From Aphelocoma coerulescens (taxonomy: Eukaryota > Chordata > Aves > Passeriformes > Corvidae): a stretch of DNA of 64,000 bases. Of the stretch, positions 61,571 to 64,000 are shown in pieces. The stretch covers positions 33,057,001 through 33,121,000 of the forward strand of contig NC_091020.1 in the NCBI RefSeq assembly GCF_041296385.1, written 5' to 3'. Numbering within the stretch: the first letter of the stretch is position 1; the number at the start of each line of letters is the position of its first letter. The notes under the pieces are model-generated. The model was given only the letters and a program-made list of their open reading frames with translations, was not told where the DNA came from and did not search any database. Both the position numbers and the translations under genes were made by a program.

Positions 61571-62480
61571 TTGAACTGTTTCTTGACAGCCAGGCTTCCC
61601 GCTACATTCCCTCCAATCTGTTTTGCTTCCTGGTGTGACCTTTCATACAGTAAAATACATTAGTTGAATAGCACAGTCTCATTAAAAGAGTGAATTAACC
61701 GAAGAGTCTTTTTAACTAAATGACAGCCAAAGGACTGAGTGCTAATAGCCACGGGCAGTTAGAAACTTAACTCATGAATCAGGCTGTTAATACTGCTCGC
61801 TGCCTGAAGCGCTAAGGGCACCACACTCTCTGCTTGCTCTCATAAGAAGAAAAGCTCATTACTTTCCTCCTGATGGGAGAGAAAGAGTGAGCGAGCAATA
61901 ATAAAGCTTGAATTTTTCAATACTGTTAAAAATGGGGCTGACAGATTGCCGACAATAGGAGCAACGGGCTAGACACTGCAAAGAGAGCCACTGAATTAGC
62001 AATACCATATATCATACAATCTAATTAAATCAACCCCAAGAATGAAATTAGTTTTCTGTGAGTGAAATGGCCTTTGAAAGAGCGCTATTAAATGAACTGT
62101 AGAGCATTAATTAAATAATTCACAGTGAGGGATTTTGCATTTATACAAAAATTGTGCACTTAATTGTCCATGCTGTATTACAGATTTGGCCTTATGTTAA
62201 CAATGTGTCTAAAGCACACTTATTGGAGCGTATCAGGAACAGCTTAACATAAATGCAGCTTATGAAGTTTTAAGAATTACCAAAGAAACTGAAGAAAAGA
62301 GGTAACAATAGCAAAAAAAGATACACACAAAGTCAACCACTTTTTCACGTTAATCCTGCGCACGTGTGACAACTTGTTACGTTTTTTTTTTTCCCCAGTG
62401 GAGTGACATTAGGGCTTCTGAGCTTTAATTAAACAGAAACTGCAACTTCTCATGATTTAGCAAAAAGAAGCACCTTTAAA
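61386..62480. promoter_or_regulatory. Strong candidate conserved non-coding block
   Basis: Unique, repeat-free and motif-rich: CAATCATGTTAGTGATTATA, the palindromic GATTAATC (61455-61462), GAGTGAATTAACCGAAGAG, CACTGAATTAGCAATACC, ATCTAATTAAATCAACC and GAGCATTAATTAAATAATTC. Many CpGs remain (TTGCCGACAATAGG, GCAACGGGC, GAAAGAGCGC), suggesting constraint or low germline methylation. No protein frame is continuous. Of the sequence here, this looks most like a deeply conserved vertebrate regulatory element cluster, but I could not align it. Confidence 0.5.
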
Positions 62481-64000
62481 GTGCCTCAAAATAGCATATG
62501 CATGAAAATAGCAGGGGAAAACAGACATTTTGCTTTGGAAGAAGAAAAGACAAAGTCTTTGGTCCTCAAGTTTTCGGTAAGACGAACAATAAAAAACCAA
62601 ATAAGGGCCATGAAATCAATTCAGTTTTTTATTTTGCATCTCTGTCACACTATAACTTCCATTAAGAAATATGCCATTTTGAACCCAAAACCTTTGATTT
62701 GGAAACGATGAAAATGAAATATTTTTTTAAAAGTCTGCCACCTGGGGAGAGAGGGAATGAAATTAAAAAACTTGATGATGCTTTTGTCCCTTCAAATCCC
62801 CATGTTTTCATACACATATTATGGTTTGGAAACAACATTATGCTCAATGTTATGCAATTTCCTACCAAAAAGAAGCCTTGGCTGTCAAATACACTTAGAA
62901 AATGTGTATCTATATTAGATACACTGTTATGAGCATTTATAGCTTTTCCTCTGCTCCCTTTTATTTTCATGCAAATTTGTGAGGTTACTTTAAAATGTGA
63001 AAAAAATCTACCCTTCCATTTGGATACTTGCAAAAAAATTTAAGAATATGTAGGCTATTGGTATTTTGAGATGTTGGTCCTAATTCTTGTTCTTTTTCAT
63101 CCTTGCAAATATAAGAAATACAAATAGAAAAGGCAGTCAGTGCTATATATTGAAATGGTATAAAAAATTCACATAACCAGGGTATACTTTTCCCCAATGC
63201 TTGCAAAACCAGACTTGCATTGCTCAATAATTAATTTACTTAAATTTATTTATGTATTATTGCGTTTTCTTATTTATTTTTAATTTTGCTTTCTGAAAGG
63301 ACCAAATGAAATCCTCTAATGCTCCAAACGGTGACCACTTCATTTACTGTGTGGGAAAATGAAAATATTCTTCAGTCATAACGAGATCCAATCAAATTAA
63401 CTTCCTAAATTAAAACACAAGAAGCTGGGAGTGTTATCTACATACTCTCTGTCTTCTTACCAGCCTCAGATTTTATCAGTGGTTTCCTCAATCAGAAAAA
63501 CATTGTGTTTCAGTAGTCATTTACTAATAGCATAAATTTGAAGATGGCAAGAAAACTGTGATAGTCAGTGAAGCCATGGAAGGCAGCATCTGCACCTGGC
63601 CATCAATTTTAAATAGAAGATGGAGGTGACTGACTTGGATGACCAATAATATTTTATAGCATATTCCTGTGTTTGGTTCCACTTTGAGACCAAATCCCTG
63701 TGAAGGGTGAGGGGTAACAGGACCTGGAAGTTATATATAGGGCACGTGAGTACTCCCAGTATGACACAGAGCTGTCAGAAGGAGATTTTCTAAGAGAAAG
63801 TGGAATTAAATGGACTGACAACTTGCTGGCCTTCAGCATTGTGTGGTCCCATGCAGGCAAATGTGCTGGTGGAGATGGTTTGAGCATCTGTGTTCCCTGG
63901 GTGAAAACAGAAGTTCTGCCTCTGTCACCTCTGTGAGGTGAGAGGGAGAGAACCAACCTGCGCCAGTTCCAAAGGGTTTTTATCCTGTAGGCCAATCCTC
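62481..64000. other. Unique non-coding sequence, no feature recognised
   Basis: AT-rich; overlapping opposite-strand frames at 62481-63033 and 63654-63995 are unrecognised. No repeat family was identified up to the window edge. Confidence 0.5.

Overview
This window looks like non-coding nuclear DNA from a bird, most probably a passerine. The main evidence is ten clear and one relict copy of the 3' end of the CR1 LINE, the dominant avian retrotransposon. They share the CR1 3'-end sequence, and copies that keep their terminus end in the ATTCTRTG octamer tail. Base composition is AT-leaning, CpG is depleted almost everywhere, and there are short tandem repeats, including two long pentanucleotide arrays. 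I recognise no protein-coding exon, tRNA, rRNA, CRISPR array or prokaryotic operon. Every long open reading frame is unrecognised, antisense to CR1, or a translation of a microsatellite. The honest reading is a gene desert or a very large intron.

Layout. 1-10 kb: unique sequence with a perfect 11-bp hairpin (1587-1612), an old MIR/L2-like relic (1795-1900), possible conserved non-coding blocks (3380-3800, 4361-4690, 8050-8910), a 32-bp TA palindrome and an uninterrupted (ATTTT)23 array. 10-27 kb: CR1 fragments alternate with unique DNA, an (ATTCT)n array lies near 12.5 kb, and candidate regulatory blocks lie at 16.3-17.0, 21.4-22.6 and 24.5-25.3 kb. 27.4-28.5 kb: an AT-rich, homeodomain-motif-dense block, one of the best conserved-element candidates. 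28.5-48 kb: mostly unique DNA with one CR1, smaller candidate blocks (29.1, 31.6, 32.8, 34.6, 37.1, 37.8, 39.3-39.8 kb) and a MIR-like SINE relic carrying a full match to the CTCF core consensus (about 43.29 kb). 48-59.6 kb: four more CR1 copies, trinucleotide arrays, a perfect 11-bp hairpin at 55.76 kb and a pyrimidine tract. 59.9-62.5 kb: CR1-free, with a small orphan CpG-rich patch (61.24-61.57 kb) set among candidate conserved elements.

No genes act together here. The best interpretation is a cis-regulatory landscape: blocks rich in TAATTA/ATTA, octamer and SOX-like motifs, separated by CR1-containing spacer, around or inside a developmental gene that lies outside or spans the window. I cannot name that gene. 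Conservation is inferred from composition and motif texture only. No alignment was possible, so all conserved-element calls have modest confidence. I found no convincing new biological system.
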